A program made the translations under genes and the position numbers. This document shows, piece by piece, positions 60,996 to 64,000 of a stretch of 64,000 nucleotides of DNA. A model generated the notes under the pieces. That model saw only the letters and a program-made list of their open reading frames with translations, made no database searches and was not told the origin of the DNA. Positions within the stretch are counted from its first letter, which is position 1. Every line of letters starts with the position of its first letter. Origin of the DNA: JBNKHG01 sp050290225 (GTDB lineage Bacteria; Pseudomonadota; Gammaproteobacteria; Pseudomonadales; Cellvibrionaceae); NCBI GenBank assembly GCA_050290225.1, contig JBNKHG010000068.1, positions 1 through 64,000 of the forward strand, written 5' to 3'.

Positions 60996-63512
60996 ATGAA
61001 TATGAGCAAGCCCAACCAGCGTGGTCTCCTAACCTCCTCAAATTCTAAAGAACTAAATTTACCACACTACAATCCAGGTCAAATTCTCAAAAGAGTAGTA
61101 AAAGCCGAAATCTGGAAAAAAGTTATCGGCACTTCAGCCCTGCTCGTAGGTACCGCAGCCTTACTCCAAAACCCGGCCTATGCCGACGATAGAATGTTCA
61201 TTGAAATAAAAGCAGCCCAGGTAGGGGAGGCGCTAAAAAAGTTCGCGTTGCAAACGGATAACGAAATTCTCTTCACCGCTGCCCTGGTGAAAGATAAAAC
61301 AACCAAGGGTGTCAGTGGTGAATACACGGAAGCAGAAGCCTTGGAAATGATTCTGGAGGGAACTGGGCTGACGGCAAATAAAACTGAAGATAATGTGTAT
61401 TTGGTAGAGGTTGATACGGGGATTAAGGGTGGAAAAAAAAAGTCCGTTAATGATAGTTTGGTACAATATTTAAGTTCGCCGAATTCACAAAAACGAAACT
61501 ATCAGGATCTAATTGAAGAGATTACGGTTACTGGGCAAAAGCGAGGGGAACAAAATATTCAAGATGTCCCAATATTGATATCTGTTCTAAGCGGGTCAGA
61601 ACTAGATGGCAGTAGCTTTGAGGGCGTAAATGAAGCGCTAAAACAGGTGCCGGGCCTATTCCTCTTCTCAACCTTCCAGGGCGGAGGCACTAAGATTTCT
61701 ATGCGTGGAGTGACATCAAATAGTTCTCTTTTTGACGGGAGTGGCACGGTAGGATACTACTTAGACGAGATTCCTTTTGCATTTGTAAAATTTCCGATAA
61801 CCCCAGACGCCGGTGCATATGATCTTGAACAAGTAGAAGTGCTCCGTGGCCCGCAAGGAACATTATATGGGGCTAACGCTTTAAACGGTGTAATCCGCAT
61901 ACTCACAAAAGACGCTGATTTAGACAAATTCGAGTTTAAAGCAAGATCATCTCTATCAAATACCAAAGACGGCTCTGATAGCTATCGCGGAGATATGGCT
62001 ATTAACGTACCACTGGTTCCCGGTAAGCTTGCAGCAAGGGCAGTAATCGGATACAACGACCAGGGGGGGTGGGTTGACAAGTCTACAGAGAAAGATGCAA
62101 ATGATGCTGAAATAGGAAATTATCGCCTCAAATTTAACGCAGAGCCTACTGATGCCCTTGCAGTAGAAGTATCTGCTTGGTACTCGCGCGATAAGCGAGG
62201 GGCTCCTTCTGCTTCCGGTGATGACAGATTCAGTATTAGCACATTAAAAGAACCCATCACGACAGACTATGACGCGTATAACCTATTATTAAGCTATGAA
62301 TTTCCCACTTTTAATGTAATGAGCGCTACCAGCCATATTGATCTAGAAAACATTGGATCTCTCGATCTTCAAAACTTAGGGTTAGGTTCAATAATCACAG
62401 AAATGTATGCGAATCTAACAACGGAAGAACTGAGGATCACATCTACAAGTGACGGTCTATGGAAGTGGTCACTTGGCGCTATGTATCGCGACGCAGAAGA
62501 CCGTCGCCGTTCAATTCTTCCAGACCTTTTTCCTTCGCCAGTTGATAACCATAATATTTCAGAATCTATCGCAGTCTTTGGAGAAATTGATCGAAGCTTT
62601 CTTGAAGGAAAATTGGGGCTTACTTTGGGATTAAGGTACTTCGAAGATAAATTCGAATACAGGGAAGCAAGCCGCTTCGACGGCACGCCTCCAGAGAACC
62701 TGATATCTTCTGATAAAACTTTTGATGCAGTTACTCCACGTGTAGTATTAACTTGGTACCCCAATGAAGACCTCACTGTATACGGTTCATATTCGCAAGG
62801 CTTTCGTAGTGGATTTGAGTTAAATGGCAGCATCAGACAGTTTGCTCCAACAACACCTCCAGTAGAAGAAGATGTACTAACAAACTATGAGCTCGGAGCA
62901 AAAGGAACCCTACTGAACAACTACATAAGCTTTGACACCGCAATATATTACATTGATTGGAAGGATACACAACAAACACTATGGATTGATATAGGAGGGG
63001 GGGTCGTTGACGCAGTTGCTTTGAATGGCGAGGATGCTAGTGGGATAGGCGTTGACTTTGGTGTTAACGCTTACATTACTCAATCATTAAATATTGGTTT
63101 GTCGTTGAGCTGGAACGACCTAACAATTGATGGAGATATGAATGCCGACGGCGTAGTAATATTCGAAAAAGGGGATCGTTTAGACGAATCTCCCAAAACT
63201 ACGGTTGGACTCACCGTCAATTATAATTTCCCTTTTGGAAAATCAGGATATGAAGGGAAATTATCTGCTTCCTCTAACTATCACACTGAACAAATTAGAC
63301 GGGACACTGTGGGAGCAATTTCTGAAAGCGATAGCATACTGAATACTAAGCTAAGTTTTTCTATAAACGCTCCTAAACGCTGGAGCGCAACGCTCTATGC
63401 TGACAACATCAACGATGAAGATGGAATTGTAAGAACTGCCCCGGGATTTCCCCAGTGGAGTTCTCGAATACGCCCTCGCACAGTGGGGCTAATTTTCGAG
63501 TATCAATATTAA
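60996..63512 (+). CDS. TonB-dependent transducer with STN domain, 838 aa
   Basis: Outer-membrane receptor that also signals to FecR. After an unusual 65-residue leader with a hydrophobic stretch (IGTSALLVGTAALLQNPAYA) comes the STN domain (about 66-132; EIKAAQVGEALKKFALQTDN), a Lys/Asn-rich linker, the TonB box EEITVTGQKRG, the plug (LEQVEVLRGPQGTLYGANAL) and the barrel ending in FEYQY. The codon usage is AT-rich, unlike the rest of the window, suggesting horizontal acquisition. AAGCGGAGAAAGAGC precedes the ATG. The ligand is unknown; a sugar-type transporter gene follows. Confidence 0.92.
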   Translation: MNMSKPNQRGLLTSSNSKELNLPHYNPGQILKRVVKAEIWKKVIGTSALLVGTAALLQNPAYADDRMFIEIKAAQVGEALKKFALQTDNEILFTAALVKDKTTKGVSGEYTEAEALEMILEGTGLTANKTEDNVYLVEVDTGIKGGKKKSVNDSLVQYLSSPNSQKRNYQDLIEEITVTGQKRGEQNIQDVPILISVLSGSELDGSSFEGVNEALKQVPGLFLFSTFQGGGTKISMRGVTSNSSLFDGSGTVGYYLDEIPFAFVKFPITPDAGAYDLEQVEVLRGPQGTLYGANALNGVIRILTKDADLDKFEFKARSSLSNTKDGSDSYRGDMAINVPLVPGKLAARAVIGYNDQGGWVDKSTEKDANDAEIGNYRLKFNAEPTDALAVEVSAWYSRDKRGAPSASGDDRFSISTLKEPITTDYDAYNLLLSYEFPTFNVMSATSHIDLENIGSLDLQNLGLGSIITEMYANLTTEELRITSTSDGLWKWSLGAMYRDAEDRRRSILPDLFPSPVDNHNISESIAVFGEIDRSFLEGKLGLTLGLRYFEDKFEYREASRFDGTPPENLISSDKTFDAVTPRVVLTWYPNEDLTVYGSYSQGFRSGFELNGSIRQFAPTTPPVEEDVLTNYELGAKGTLLNNYISFDTAIYYIDWKDTQQTLWIDIGGGVVDAVALNGEDASGIGVDFGVNAYITQSLNIGLSLSWNDLTIDGDMNADGVVIFEKGDRLDESPKTTVGLTVNYNFPFGKSGYEGKLSASSNYHTEQIRRDTVGAISESDSILNTKLSFSINAPKRWSATLYADNINDEDGIVRTAPGFPQWSSRIRPRTVGLIFEYQY

Positions 63513-63529
63513 TATCGCAGTCAGCTAAA

Positions 63530-63564
63530 GATCGACTTGAAGATGCTTGGCATCCAAGTCGATC
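63530..63564 (+). terminator. Hairpin after STN receptor
   Basis: Outer stem GATCGACTTG (63530-63539) / CAAGTCGATC (63555-63564), inner stem GATGC / GCATC, loop TTG. It is strong but lacks a T-run. It separates the receptor from the transporter gene. Confidence 0.55.
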
Positions 63565-63709
63565 ATTGTATGCAAGCTAGCGTTATCATCATGACTTTTC
63601 TCTATGGCTACTCTATCTAGGATCGGGCCTCTAATCATCGCAAATTAATCCTACGACTATGATATATCAAACGTAGCATTTTCGAATTACATATCAATAG
63701 GACAGTAAG

Positions 63710-64000
63710 TTGTACGCACCTATAAAACGTCACCGTCTCCTATCTCAAGTAGCTCCAATTAACGGCTCCTATTTTTTTTATATTCCAATGTGGAGCATAC
63801 TTCCTGGAATATACGCCAAGTATTTCCAAATCGAGATTACCTCAGTCGCGGCTGTTGTACTATTAGTTCGGATATTTGACGGTTTTAGTGACCCAACTAT
63901 TGGATATTTAGCTGATCGTCATAGAGAATCCGGAGGATCGAGAAAACCCTGGGTTTTAGCTGGAGGCATCGGGTTAATAATTGCTTGCTACTGTCTTTTT
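63710..64000 (+). CDS. MFS/GPH-family sugar:cation symporter, N-terminal 97 residues (cut by window edge)
   Basis: Open to the last base of the window from TTG 63710, with AGGAC six bases upstream. The visible part has a first membrane segment (PINGSYFFYIPMWSILPGIY) and then VRIFDGFSDPTIGYLADR, the DAxxDPxxGxxxDR motif of glycoside-pentoside-hexuronide:cation symporters (MelB group), and SRKPWVLAGG. It would carry a sugar or glycoside across the inner membrane, probably that taken up by the preceding receptor. AT-rich like the receptor gene. Confidence 0.85.
   Translation, partial: MYAPIKRHRLLSQVAPINGSYFFYIPMWSILPGIYAKYFQIEITSVAAVVLLVRIFDGFSDPTIGYLADRHRESGGSRKPWVLAGGIGLIIACYCLF

Overview
The window looks like chromosome of a marine, aerobic, heterotrophic gammaproteobacterium of the Cellvibrionales/Pseudomonadales kind. 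This is inferred from E. coli/Pseudomonas-like RadD, SelD, FadB/FadA and YbdL proteins, two OruR-type AraC regulators, several TonB/Fec-type receptors and a moderately GC-rich coding background. No rRNA, tRNA, CRISPR array, intact insertion sequence or phage was recognised.

Left part (1-13.8 kb): an unknown gene; an SCP-x-type thiolase followed by an AraC regulator; a secreted HEXXH peptidase; a radical SAM gene next to radD; an overlapping pair of a PhnD-like periplasmic binding protein and a PAS-GGDEF-EAL membrane protein; and a homocysteine methyltransferase divergent from a TetR regulator. 13.9-17.5 kb is a patchwork of small, partly AT-richer genes (cupin, methyltransferase, NYN/LOTUS protein, DUF2750, ABM monooxygenase) with a decayed IS3-type transposase. 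At 17.8-19.6 kb lies a short operon of nitrogen-fixation accessory genes (nifZ, a broken SagB/GST fusion, a TPR protein, a small protein). It is preceded by a textbook NifA upstream activator sequence and a sigma-54 promoter, although no nitrogenase genes occur in the window.

20-28 kb holds selD, a 14-bp minisatellite, malonyl-CoA synthetase, succinate-semialdehyde dehydrogenase, a thioesterase, methionine aminotransferase and a MATE exporter with an in-frame repeat expansion. At 28.5-34.7 kb are two envelope proteins sharing a bipartite module, then an Lrp regulator divergent from a PrnB/IDO-superfamily haem enzyme and a kynureninase-like PLP enzyme, followed by a histidine-phosphatase-like protein and an HSL-type hydrolase. 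This last set may be an unusual tryptophan or indole catabolic module. 34.7-38.6 kb is decayed (gene fragments, a C1 peptidase pseudogene) with a few small genes.

39-54 kb is central metabolism and signalling: NDH-2, fadBA with a strong terminator, a CPA2 antiporter, a diguanylate cyclase, a LysR regulator, a shikimate-kinase-like protein, a divergent second Hfq-like protein, PEP carboxylase, an AraC regulator and alanine dehydrogenase. The right end has a TonB receptor plus alpha/beta hydrolase pair, a response-regulator fragment with 13-bp repeats, and a FecI-FecR-TonB receptor surface-signalling set. That receptor and the following sugar-type transporter (cut by the window edge) are clearly AT-richer than the rest.
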